A stretch of DNA of 64,000 nt from Eustoma russellianum (Eukaryota; Streptophyta; Magnoliopsida; Gentianales; Gentianaceae). Position 1 is the stretch's first letter, and the number at the start of each line of letters is the position of its first letter. Position numbers and translations under genes: made by a program. The notes under the pieces were generated by a model, which was not told where the DNA came from, did not search any database, and was given only the letters and a program-made list of their open reading frames with translations. Positions 54,089 to 64,000 of this stretch are shown here, in pieces. The stretch lies in contig AP025047.1 in the NCBI GenBank assembly GCA_036186865.1, forward strand, positions 24,825,693 through 24,889,692, written 5' to 3'.

Positions 54089-57000
54089 TGTTATGACCCG
54101 TGACTTTCCTACGTAAATATTGCATGCAACTCCATGCAATACACAAAGGCACACACGCGTTAAAAAGCACATAAAACAATAAAACATATATATATACATA
54201 TTACATTACATATACACGGCAGGAGTTAGAAAAAGGTAATAAAATAAAACAAAAATAATACCTAGAATCCTAACATGATTAGGAAGTGAATAGTAGATAA
54301 AATTTAATCAAATTATAACAAGATAACCTAAATATATTAGGAGTTTACCTAGTATACACATCTCTATCTATACGACTACACAACACAAATCAAACACCCT
54401 ATTCTCGACATCAAATTGGCCGGCCCTATTCTCCCCCAAAGACATCAAGCGGCAGCCACCATTATACCCCCAAGATTCAATTTCATTCTTCATATTTCAA
54501 AAGGAAGGCAGCAAATACTCCATCTTCATGCTCCAAATAAAACGACAGCAGTCCCAGCAAATGGCAGCAGCATGGCTCCCTCTTCCACTACCAAATTTTG
54601 ACGCCAGCCTTGCATAGAAGCAGCCAAATTCATTCTTCCAAACATTCAAACATTCGGCCAGCCTATTTGTCCAAATAGCAACTTTGGCCGACAGCCTTAT
54701 GAGCAAGGATAAGTGATTTTTCAATCCGTTCTTTACCTGTTTCGTCGTGTGGTATGTTTAATCGAGATACGAGGCAAATATCTTTGCTATATTTGCTATG
54801 TTTTTCCAACGTTATTATGCTATTTTTATATCAAACTGGATCATGCATACGTAATTGGGATTTGCATAGTTTGTTGTTATACATATGTATTTGTTGTAAT
54901 TGTGCGCCGATTATATATATGTATATGTTGATATATGTGTCGTGGAAAGTTATAAGTATGATATGTCAAATTAAAAAAAAAATTGTTTGCTTTTGGATGT
55001 GGGTGGCTGCGGTGATGTAAATGAAGGGAAAGAAAGGAAATAGATGCTGAGAGGTTTTTTTTTTTTTNNNNNNNNNNCAATACACAAAGGCACACACGCG
55101 TTAAAAAGCACATAAAACAATAAAACATATATATATACATATTACATTACATATACACGGCAGGAGTTAGAAAAAGGTAATAAAATAAAACAAAAATAAT
55201 ACCTAGAATCCTAACATGATTAGGAAGTGAATAGTAGATAAAATTTAATCAAATTATAACAAGATAACCTAAATATATTAGGAGTTTACCTAGTATACAC
55301 ATCTCTATCTATACGACTACACAACACAAATCAAACACCCTATTCTCGACATCAAATTGGCCGGCCCTATTCTCCCCCAAAGACATCAAGCGGCAGCCAC
55401 CATTATACCCCCAAGATTCAATTTCATTCTTCATATTTCAAAAGGAAGGCAGCAAATACTCCATCTTCATGCTCCAAATAAAACGACAGCAGTCCCAGCA
55501 AATGGCAGCAGCATGGCTCCCTCTTCCACTACCAAATTTTGACGCCAGCCTTGCATAGAAGCAGCCAAATTCATTCTTCCAAACATTCAAACATTCGGCC
55601 AGCCTATTTGTCCAAATAGCAACTTTGGCCGACAGCCTTATGAGCAAGGATAAGTGATTTTTCAATCCGTTCTTTACCTGTTTCGTCGTGTGGTATGTTT
55701 AATCGAGATACGAGGCAAATATCTTTGCTATATTTGCTATGTTTTTCCAACGTTATTATGCTATTTTTATATCAAACTGGATCATGCATACGTAATTGGG
55801 ATTTGCATAGTTTGTTGTTATACATATGTATTTGTTGTAATTGTGCGCCGATTATATATATGTATATGTTGATATATGTGTCGTGGAAAGTTATAAGTAT
55901 GATATGTCAAATTAAAAAAAAAATTGTTTGCTTTTGGATGTGGGTGGCTGCGGTGATGTAAATGAAGGGAAAGAAAGGAAATAGATGCTGAGAGGTTTTT
56001 TTTTTTGTTTATTTTATTTGTTTTCTGTTGTTGAACCGTGTGTGTATGGTTATTTTATTTTGTTTGTTTTCTTTTGCTTTAAGTGTGTGGGCATATGTTT
56101 ATGTAATAAATGTGCTGTGAGTGAAATTATTTGTTTTCTGTTACTTGAACAGTGGGTGTGTATATGTTTATTTTAGTTTGTGTATTTTCTTTTTCTATAA
56201 TTATATGTGCATGAAAAATATATATAATTACATATTTGATTGAACGGAAGGTTTCAGTAATGGATATGAGTGAAATTAAAATCTATAAAAATGAATCGTA
56301 ATTGTCGTTGCTGCCTCCAGGTGTTGGTTTCAAGTGCAATTTCGTTTTCTGTAACTGATGGCATATTAATAAATAATAAGTAGATCTTATTTGTTCTTTT
56401 ATTGTTTCTGTATGTGTTAATTAAGTAGACTTGTGGAATTTGATTTCATGGATGCTAAACTTTATTGCTGTGACCACTGCTGGCTAAACCGTGTGCCAAG
56501 GAGTTTTTTTTAATATTATAATATAAGGTATGTAAATGCATGTGATTAGTAAATTATATCGTGTAAGTATAAACGCGTATGTGCACGTGTATGGGCGCGA
56601 GCATATACGTGGGTATACTTACACGCGGATGATAAATTAGAATTAAATTAGAAATGGATATCGCGTATGGATGCCGTTAGGGGTAACCGCATATGGGTAT
56701 CAGAAATGGATATCACATATGGATGCCACTAAGGGTAACCGCATACGGAATGGATATCGCGTATGGATGCAGGTATGGGTAACCGCATATGGGTATCAGG
56801 AATGGATATCGCATATGGATGCCACTAGGGTACACCGCATACGGGTATGGATATCGCATATGGATGCCGCTAAGGGTAACCGCATATGGGTATATATATC
56901 GCATATGGATACCGTAAGGGGTAACCGCATATGGATATTAGAAATGTATATCGCATATGGATGCCATAAGGGGTAACCGCATATGGATGCCATAAGGGGT

Positions 57001-57764
57001 AACCGCATATGGATATCAGAAATGGATATCTATAGGGATGCCGTGAGGGGTAATCGCCTATGATATCGGAAAATGGAAATGAAATATGAAAAGAAAACGA
57101 ATATGAAATGGAAACGGAAACAGATAAATGGTTGTCGAGTCGTTGCATTCATTAATTGGAAAAGCTGCATCACGGTTTCGTTTGTACTGACTCTTGTATG
57201 CGATGACTTAGATGCGTGTGATCTACGTGTTTGATTGTACAGGAAGGGGCGGAGAGGTAAATTTATTTGCGAAGAGAAACATGCTATTTTATATTATGTT
57301 ATTTATATATATTCTTTACACTTGCTTCTCCTTGTATGATCCCGTAGTAAATATATTAGGGCTCACGCGCCTCTACCAACCAGTTTTGCAGATAGACAGG
57401 TAAATAAGTTGGCATATCGTGGAAGATTGCGAACGGAGAGTTCGGGACTGAGGAATACTCAGACGAGACTTTTGAGGATTTAGCTGAGACAGTTATTTTG
57501 ATATTCGAGGTTTATGACTTTATGTATTTTGGAGTTAGTGTTTATAGACATTTGACCATTGTATCGATTTAGAGTTTCCGAGACATTTGTATTAATGATG
57601 ATGGTTATTTTATCGATGATTTTTTTAGTTTACGACTTCCGCTGATATTGATTTACGTTATTTTGATGACATGTAATTGAATTGTATCGACCCCTTGTAT
57701 TCTCCTTAGCGAGATACGACGAGTGAGTCGTTTTGAGTACTAGGGCTCGGAACGGGTCGCTACA
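54089..57764 (+). repeat. E1 3' LTR, lengthened by an assembly duplication
   Basis: The LTR starts TGTTATGAC after the polypurine tract and ends CTACA before TTTTT. It measures 3676 bp, but 55078-56007 repeats 54137-55066 exactly around the N run. The true length is thus near 2735 bp, in line with 2693 bp for the 5' LTR. Confidence 0.85.
55067..55077. other. Assembly gap (11 N) with duplicated flanks
   Basis: The Ns follow a poly-T run. The sequence right of them (caatacacaaagg...) restarts 930 bases back, at 54137. This is a failed overlap, not biology. Frames crossing it carry X residues and are void. Confidence 0.92.
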
Positions 57765-58066
57765 TTTTTGGCCTTCAAATTCAACCTCACATCAAACACT
57801 CCCAAATTACAACTCTCCTCCGAACCGACATTCTTCACCACACCATCGCTTTCTTCAGGAATTGACGACTCGGGGAGAATGGTGGAACCCGGAGGAGTAG
57901 ACGGAGGAATAGGAACGTCAATTGGAGAGACCCGACCCGGGGGAAGATCTGACGAAACCCTAATTTGGAAGAAGTGGAGGAGGAAGTCCGAGACTGTGGA
58001 GAAGCAGCAGCAGAAACAACATAGTATAATCAAAAGTAAGAACGCAGAAACCCACTCTCTCATCAA
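57765..58066 (-). pseudogene. BTB/POZ-domain gene fragment, upstream part
   Basis: On the minus strand this encodes the segment before the BTB core: a Pro/Ser-rich linker (VPIPPSTPPGSTILPESS) and NLGVFDVRLNLKAK, which joins in frame to the core at 5082. The ORF start at 58066 (MMREWVSAF...) looks like a hydrophobic leader. It more likely reads through an upstream intron or 5'UTR, since a CCAAATTAG acceptor-like site lies at about 57958-57966. The gene is disrupted here by E1, and its C-terminal half is not in the window. Confidence 0.65.
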
Positions 58067-58840
58067 AGTAAGAACGCAGAATATAATAACATTTCAAACG
58101 GACACAATGTAAGATGAAAAATACAGTTAAAGTCGAGTACTTTTGGAGTGGTATGAGCATCCCCACCCGGCGAGTGATGCAACCAAACAAAAAGCAGAAA
58201 GGGTTGCGGCAAAAATCAAAGCGGCCTACCCAAGAATAAATGATATCAATCAGTCGATCAATTATATCTAGTATATTCTAACGATACCATAAACTATTGT
58301 TAGAGTCTGGGGAGGGTGAGAGGGCAGACAAACAATACTACCATTTCAAGGGATAGAAAGTTTTCTTCCAGTGAGACCCTCGACTCTATATGTGTGCACA
58401 TATATCATAATAATAGGAATATGTATTAATGAAGCTATTTTATTAAACATATATAACAGTCTTCCGATATGAAAATAGTCATAATCAGTCATAGTCATAA
58501 TAGTGAACATGCACAAATAATTGAAAAGAAATGACCGAAATAAAATATGCAAAATCAAATCAACGTGTAAATACTATATAATGTTCTAAGTATGCTCTAA
58601 GGTACCTTATATGGATCAGTAATGTTATAGGTCATTGTATATGTTCTAATAGAGTAAAGGTTTGCTGGTTTATTTTACTGTATACACTTTTGTATGGGTC
58701 TATAATCACACCTTATCGATATTAAAGACATTGAATTGGTAATTTATATTATTTACGCAATTCTATAAAACTAGGACATTGAAAGTTTTTAAACCAGAAA
58801 TTTGGCCTTTAAAACAATAACAACTGCCAATGCAAACGCT
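58067..58840. other. Intergenic stretch right of the BTB fragment
   Basis: AT-rich sequence with possible upstream or leader sequence of the BTB gene close to 58067-58200. No gene, repeat or element boundary was recognised. Confidence 0.4.
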
Positions 58841-58849
58841 GGCCAATTG

Positions 58850-59033
58850 GGGATAGGATCCCCTCACCGCATCCCCCTCACCGCGTGTCTGACCGCATGA
58901 CACGTGGCAGCAAGGGGGGGTGGTGAGGCTGGATGAGGGTAACCCGCATCCAGCCTCACCACCCCCTACTGCTGCCACGTGTCGCGTCCTCAGCCGCGCG
59001 GTGACTCACCGCGCGGTGAGGAGATCTCATCCC
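58850..59033. mobile_element. Mutator-type MITE, 184 bp
   Basis: GGCCAATTG flanks the element at 58841-58849 and 59034-59042, a 9-bp duplication typical of Mutator-like elements. The ends are imperfect inverted repeats (GGGATAGGATCCCCTCACCGC against the complement of GCGGTGAGGAGATCTCATCCC). The middle folds back almost perfectly (GGTGAGGCTGGATG near 58921 with CATCCAGCCTCACC near 58951). Two ACGTGG/CCACGT G-box-like sites lie in the arms. It has no coding capacity and is GC-rich in AT-rich surroundings. Confidence 0.82.
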
Positions 59034-59042
59034 GGCCAATTG

Positions 59043-60159
59043 CAGAGCTGTCAGATGGCCAAATTATGATAAATTGTTAATATTTTATTTTTAATTTGGG
59101 CCCCTTTGCTATCTTCTGCCTCTCCATCCAAACGAAATCTGTGCCAATCTTTTTGATGTGTTTTCTCTTTTATCACTTTAGAAATGCTCAAATAGGATCA
59201 CATGCTTTGATGTTTTAGCACTTTGCTGTTCTACAGAAAATTTAAACAAAAAACTAAGGGGAAAAACATGCACACACAGAGACGCAAGTGTTTGCTTTGG
59301 CCCATGGCCATGACTTTTTATCTAATGTAGCGTAATATCCATCGAATGGAAATGCAGAAAAAAAAAACATGTATATAAGTATAGATTTATAGACCAAGAT
59401 AACTTAATAGCCATCAAATTATTGAAAATAAAATCCGAAATTGATATTTGAATGTTAACATACACATAATAGCGTATGCCAGGACTGTATGGACAAATAT
59501 AAATTATTAACGTCGCCAATGCCCGAGGATTGGGTGAATCAGAACTTTGGCACACAAATCTGTGTCTGAAATCTTCAAGGAATCTGATATGACAAATTTG
59601 GTTGTTTTTTAAGTTATTAAACATAATTTTCGATAAAAGCTTTATCTCTGTTTTTTTCTTTTCTTTTTTTCCCATTTATTATCTTTAACCACATCAAAGA
59701 AAAATATTTGTGAAAATAATGATAATATTTATAAAAATCAATAATCACATATTAACAAACGCGTTATCATTGTGAAAGAGAGTTCCATATTAGATAATTT
59801 ACACCACTCATATTGGTAATGTGGCATATTAAATTTTTTTTGACTCAGTCTGGATAATAATCGCCTCCTAAATGACCCTCAAAATAATAATATACCATGG
59901 ACATCTCACTCAACTTTTTTTTTTCTCTCAACGTGTTGCCGTAGATATTAAGATAAATCATATCACTTTTATAGATTAGAACAAGCAGCAAATATTTTAT
60001 AATAATCTAAAAGTAATTATTAAGCCAACTATTACTCATCATAATAGTATTTTTATCCAATTTAATATGGACAAGTGGGTAAGACCATGTGTGTTGTTGT
60101 TATGGCCGGAAATATATATATATATATATAGTAGATATATGTATAAATTAATGTTACTA
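59043..60159. other. AT-rich intergenic stretch
   Basis: Nothing coding was recognised. Scattered poly-A/T runs are present. The 117-codon minus-strand frame at 59322-59675 has low-complexity composition and no recognisable motif. Confidence 0.45.

Positions 60160-60227
<68 letters not shown>
60160..60227. repeat. AAT trinucleotide microsatellite
   Basis: About 22 uninterrupted AAT units. Frames through it give poly-Asn or poly-Tyr runs and are not genes. Confidence 0.95.
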
Positions 60228-60228
<1 letters not shown>

Positions 60229-61464
60229 GGTAATGATGATAATAAAGATAACTATAAACCAATAGTGATCAGAGTCACATTAGGAAACCTAAACCTAAAC
60301 CAAAACCAAATGGGAAAACCTAAAAACCTACCCTAACTCCTTCATATATACGCATACACGCATAGCCACACACACACGCGCACAAAAAAAACGTACGGCA
60401 AAAAGAAAAGGGAAAAGGAAAAAAGGAGAGAGAGAGGAGAGAAAAGAGAGAAGAAGAAGGGAGGCGAGGCTCCGAACCCAAGTTTTACTCCGTCGGATTT
60501 GTTTGTGTTATCGTCAATCGAGGTAGGTGCCTCTTCCCCCCTCAAACGGGTACGATCCATGCATGCTTTGATGATATATATTTTATGTGATTTACTTGTT
60601 TTAATTGTTTATATTATAGATGTGTATTTGTTTATAATTGAAAAGCATGAGGTAACTGTTTACTTGCTGCTATGTACGTGTATGCATATGAATTTGATGG
60701 TATGATTGGATTAGGGTGAGAATACTCTTGAAACAACTCAAAAGATTAGGGATTTACATACTTAGGGAGGTTTAAAAATTTCGTTTTGACCTTAGAATAA
60801 CTTCATCTAGGCCGGAATAGGTAGGGATTGGTTGAAAATCGAAAAAAAACGGGTCTGACAGACGCGTTTCAGGGGGTGGCGCGTGGAGCCCACGCGCGGT
60901 CCCTGACGGCGCGTCCGAACACGTGATGACGTGTCCACCTTCAAAAGTTGCATCGCGTTATAACGAGTCCAACGCAACTGGTTTGAGATCAATCGGAGTT
61001 AAAACGAAGATTTTATGGAGGTTAGAAGGAAATAGAAAAAAATAAAAAAAAAAGAAAATACTGTTGGACCGGCCAGGCTGCCGAACCGGACCGGATGGCC
61101 AGCGGACCGGACCAGGCCAGCAGGCCGGCCCAGACCGAAAATTTAAAAAAAAATCTGAAATTAATTTCTGAAATGATTAAACAATAAATAATTAATTAAA
61201 ATTAGTTTAAAATTCCAGAAAAATATATTTAATTATTAGAAAATTCTAAATAAATTTCAGAAAATATAAAAGGTTAAAATTAAATTATTTTCACTCAATT
61301 TCTGAATTTTGGTAAATGTAAGTAATTAAAAATAATTAGTAATAAATGGAATTAAATAAGGAAAAATTAGTAGAAAATTCTAGAAAATTAATACAAGCTA
61401 AGGAAAAATAAAAGGAATGCTAAATAACCACTTTCCAATATTCGTAAATTTTATGAAGCCAAAT

Positions 61465-61825
61465 ATTGAGTGCCGGAGATGGTGAGGATGGGCGTACGGG
61501 CCCCAGACGACTAGTGTTGTGTGCCGGAGTTGGTGAGGATGGGCGTACGGGCCCCAGGCGATTTTGTTATTGCATTCATGGCACGTGCATTGCATTGGGA
61601 GTGGGCTGAGATGTACGGGTCTCAGAAGCTCGAGTGGAGTGGACCATGGTGTACGGGCCATGAGTATGTGATTATGATGGATCATGGTGTACGGGCCATG
61701 GATACTTGGTTATGGTGGATCGTGGTATATGGGCCACGGGCATCGGTTGGGGTGGATCGTGGTGTACGGGCCACGGGCATCCGCAAGGGTGGATTGTAGT
61801 GTACGGGCTACAGGCATCCAGTCAA
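61465..61825 (+). repeat. Minisatellites in the E5 LTR
   Basis: Two copies of a 52-bp unit with 'ggtgaggatgggcgtacgg' precede about six units of about 38 bp built on 'ggatcgtggtgtacgggcc'. Frames within are repeat artefacts. Confidence 0.85.
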
Positions 61826-62077
61826 TCCCGGGATCATGCATTGCATATAGGTCTAGGGCATATTGCATGACATGATTTTCGTTGCGTGTGACACGTTAAT
61901 TGAGCATGCATCGCGTACTTGTGCATTTTTATGTGGAGTGCTTTATTTACCGCATTTACTTTATCTTATGCATGTTATCTTATATTTATGTGCTATGTGT
62001 TATATCATGTCTATGTGCTATGTGGCTATATCATTTCGGTATGTACGTTTTGTATTGGTTTGAGGCGGGCATCTACT

Positions 62078-62111
62078 GGGTGATTTTCTGTCACTCACCC
62101 CTACTTCCCAG
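62078..62111 (+). promoter_or_regulatory. Conserved hairpin plus 3' splice-site module in E5
   Basis: GGGTGA (62078-62083) pairs with TCACTC (62091-62096). CTCAC overlaps the 3' arm and CAG ends at 62111. Paired with the donor at 60523 it would define an LTR intron of about 1.6 kb. Confidence 0.55.
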
Positions 62112-62466
62112 GTGACCGGATGAGGACTATGAGCACATCTTCGTTGAGGACGGGACAGACATAGCTAAGTGAGCTGGTTGAGAGCTGCAGCTAGGATATG
62201 AGGGGACTCTGCAGCTGTTTTGTTCTTATTTATACTTTGAGTATTTTCCACATATTACTTTACTACTTTTATTCCCAGAATTTTTATTTAGCAATATAAT
62301 GACGGTTATTGGAGTTTAATATATGTTATGGTTTACGTTTTCGCAGAAAAAATTTCTACGTCATTTTGACAAGTGAGAGATTGGTTTGACGCTTTGTATT
62401 CTCCTTAGTGAGATACGGCGGATGCACTGTTCCCGATGTTAGGGCTCGGGAGCGGGGCGCTACAGG

Positions 62467-62478
62467 TGGTATCAGAGC
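62467..62478 (+). promoter_or_regulatory. E5 primer-binding site (tRNA-iMet)
   Basis: TGGTATCAGAGC stands two bases after the LTR end. Confidence 0.92.
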
Positions 62479-62738
62479 CCAGGCTTCAGATCCGCCTCAG
62501 AAACGCAGGATTAACTAGATCACTAGACATAAGTTATGATCTTTTGCGAAATGACAATTTTGCCCCTAATGAACAAAATAGACTTAAGAGATGATTTTAG
62601 ACTTAAGTTATGATCGGGTTATGGGAGGTGTGTGCCGATGGTGAGCTTTTCTTGTCTAATTATCGATTTATCCGCGTTCCACCTTTCAACTTATTATCGA
62701 CAAATCTGTATTCGTTTCATGAACTCAAATTCTAGATA

Positions 62739-63187
62739 ATGCCTCCACGACGCGAGCCGCCAGCTAGAAACGGAGGACACGATGGCGATGATCAGCAGGG
62801 TCAGGGGACCATTCCTAAGGTCCTTGCAGATACCCTGGCCATGCTGACTACATTGATGCCCCAGCAGCAGATACAGATTGCTCACCTACAACAGCAGTTG
62901 CAGCCACCACCAGCACCACCACCCCAGGGGGCTTCGATTTTTCTACCGGAAGAATGTAGAACTGCCAGATACCTATGTTCAGGGTACAACACGACCAGAG
63001 GAGCAGAGATCTGGCTCAAGAATGTGTATAAGCAGTTGAGGTTGATGCAGGTTCCGAATGGCCTAAAGGTTGATGTGGTTGTACCATTCTTAGAGTGTGA
63101 TACCAAGCAATGGTAGCAGTGTGTGACATGCAGGCTGATTCCACCGCCAACATGGAATAGAAAGTAAAGGGGCGGACCAACGCTCGT
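62739..63187 (+). pseudogene. E5 gag, truncated
   Basis: The ATG at 62739 opens a Gag N-terminus (MPPRREPPARNGG...) with a Gln/Pro-rich helix region, then YNTTRGAEIWLKNV and FLECDTKQW, where a TAG follows. Compared with E3 gag, about 650 bases between the capsid QWW motif and the protease leader are missing, including both zinc knuckles. Scrambled sequence fills 63117-63187. The protein could not package RNA. Confidence 0.8.
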
Positions 63188-63938
63188 GTGCATGTTATGA
63201 CGGACACTGAGGTAGAGGAGGTCGGGGACGTAGTTATAGGTGAGATGTTAATTAGCAAAGTCCTAGCCTATGTCTTATTTGATAGTGGTACCAGCCACTC
63301 GTTCGTTGCCAGGAGATTCGCCAAGAACATGAGTATTCTATCAGAACAACTTGAGATCCTTTATCGTGTTCAAGCCGCCAGCGGCCAGGTGCTTGTATCC
63401 CACTATCAGTACAAGAAATGTCACTTGGAGATTAATGAGCTGGAGTTCTCCGCAACCCTGATCCCGATCCAGATGCAGGACTTCGACATCATTCTTAGCA
63501 TGGATTTCATGGCAAGATATAGTGCTACCATCGACTGCCGTCAGAGACAGATCAGTATGCAGACACCGGATAAGCGAGAGACTATCTTCCAGGGGGATGT
63601 CAAATTGAAAAATTCATCCAGAAAAAAAAATCTACATGACTGCAGCACAGGCCTCTCGGGCATTGAAGAAAGGAGCCAGGGGTTTTCTTATGTATGTTCT
63701 AAATGCCAGTGCTGAGACTCCATCGATTGTGGTACGAAATTTTATGGATGTCTTCCTTGACGAGCTGTCAGGTTTACCACCAAGTAGGGAAGTAGAGTTC
63801 GAGATCGACCTTATACTCAGAGCTGAGCTGATCTCGAAGGCACCATACAAGATGGAACCAACAGAGTTAAAAGAGCTTAAGGAGCAGTTGCAGAAGTTGC
63901 TGGACAGGAAGTTTATCAGGACTAGTGTTTCTCCCTGA
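63188..63938 (+). pseudogene. E5 protease and RT start, frameshifted
   Basis: The frame from 63188 encodes the retropepsin site (AYVLFDSGTSHSFVARRF) and DFDIILSMDFMARYSATIDC, close to E3 but without the 81-bp insert. Near 63620-63640 a poly-A run shifts the frame. The RT leader continues at 63636-63938 (SGLPPSREVEFEIDL, PYKMEPTELKELKEQL) until a TGA replaces the conserved Trp codon of SPWGA. Confidence 0.88.
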
Positions 63939-64000
63939 GGAGCACTAGTGTTGTTCGTAAAAAAAAAGAAGGACGACAGTACAAGGTTATGTATCGACTA
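63939..64000 (+). pseudogene. E5 RT continuing past the window edge
   Basis: After the TGA the same frame reads GALVLFVKKKK...RLCID, the RT fingers motif. The rest of the element lies outside the window. Confidence 0.8.

Larger units (their letters stand above)
5088..57764 (+). mobile_element. E1: non-autonomous Ty3/gypsy element holding the nest
   Basis: The element runs from TGTTATGAC at 5088 to GCTACA at 57764 and is flanked by TTTTT at 5083-5087 and 57765-57769. Its own parts are the 5' LTR (5088-6451 plus 50165-51493), a 2.6-kb internal region (51494-54088) and the 3' LTR (54089-57764). Everything between 6452 and 50164 is later insertion. The primer site matches initiator tRNA-Met. No gag or pol is left, so mobility would have depended on proteins from a relative. 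The LTR ends (gagatacg-cgggtg...gggctcggga-cgggtcgctaca) match the E3 and E5 family style. Confidence 0.88.
60340..62464 (+). repeat. E5 gypsy 5' LTR, start not located
   Basis: The LTR end at 62464 (gagatacggcgga...gggctcggga-gcggggcgctaca) has the same layout as E1-E3 and is followed by a primer site. Upstream are a GA-rich leader, a donor-like GAG|GTAGGT at 60523, two 52-bp direct repeats (61470-61565), a minisatellite (61620-61815) and a hairpin with acceptor (62078-62111). The true start lies at or before 60340; no clear TG boundary was found. Confidence 0.6.

Noticed and set aside
54877..55140. Minus-strand ORF crossing the N run
   Set aside because: It depends on unknown bases and on an artificial duplication.
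56671..57148. Repetitive ORFs (HMDATKGNRI, ICGYPL words)
   Set aside because: Minisatellite translations, not conserved in length between the two E1 LTRs.
60062..60336. Poly-Asn and poly-Tyr ORFs
   Set aside because: Direct translations of the AAT microsatellite.

Overview
This window is plant nuclear DNA, most likely from a eudicot with a repeat-rich genome. It holds LTR retrotransposons of the Ty1/copia and Ty3/gypsy types, each primed by initiator tRNA-Met, an endogenous plant pararetrovirus, a miniature LTR element, a Mutator-type MITE, and one fragment of a host BTB/POZ gene. No intact host gene was recognised and the species cannot be named. All boundaries come from reading TG...CA ends, direct repeats, primer sites and conserved protein motifs by eye; no database or aligner was used.

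The centre of the window is one nest of insertions at least five levels deep. A BTB/POZ reading frame on the minus strand is cut in frame by gypsy element E1 (5088-57764, target-site duplication TTTTT). The 5' LTR of E1 is cut by a solo LTR, E2 (6452-50159, duplication AATAA). E2 carries two further insertions. One is a rearranged Sirevirus-like copia copy joined to a miniature LTR element (7225-14342, duplication TCCTT). The other is an endogenous pararetrovirus (15620-47755), sitting in TA-rich tandem repeats. The pararetrovirus polymerase gene is cut by E3, a chromovirus-type gypsy element (19345-42589, duplication TATGT). The E3 integrase region is cut by E4, a nearly pristine Sirevirus (28013-38036, duplication AGTTT). 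LTR divergence read by eye follows this order: about 1 difference in 1266 bp for E4, under 1% for E3, about 1% for the Sirevirus composite, and several percent for E1.

Left of the nest are the 3' end of a decayed copia element with its LTR (1-1847) and a Sirevirus-like LTR remnant (2258-4829). Right of it are the 5' part of the broken BTB gene (57765-58066), a 184-bp MITE with a 9-bp duplication (58850-59033), an AT-rich stretch with an AAT microsatellite, and a decayed gypsy element E5 (LTR end, gag, protease, start of RT) running off the window.

Four observations stand out. First, four distinct gypsy LTRs (E1, E2, E3, E5) share a covarying hairpin directly before a branch-point-like CTCAC/CTCAT, a pyrimidine tract and CAG, which looks like a 3' splice site inside the LTR. 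Second, E3 gag-pol appears to be interrupted by two short GT-AG introns. Third, the extra ORF of E4 starts with a histone-H3-tail-like peptide and lies behind a cluster of ATCGATCGAT palindromes that also fill the E4 LTRs. Fourth, the Sirevirus copy and the miniature LTR element share one target-site duplication, as if they integrated as one chimeric cDNA. A run of Ns at 55067-55077 marks an assembly gap flanked by an artificial 0.93-kb duplication.
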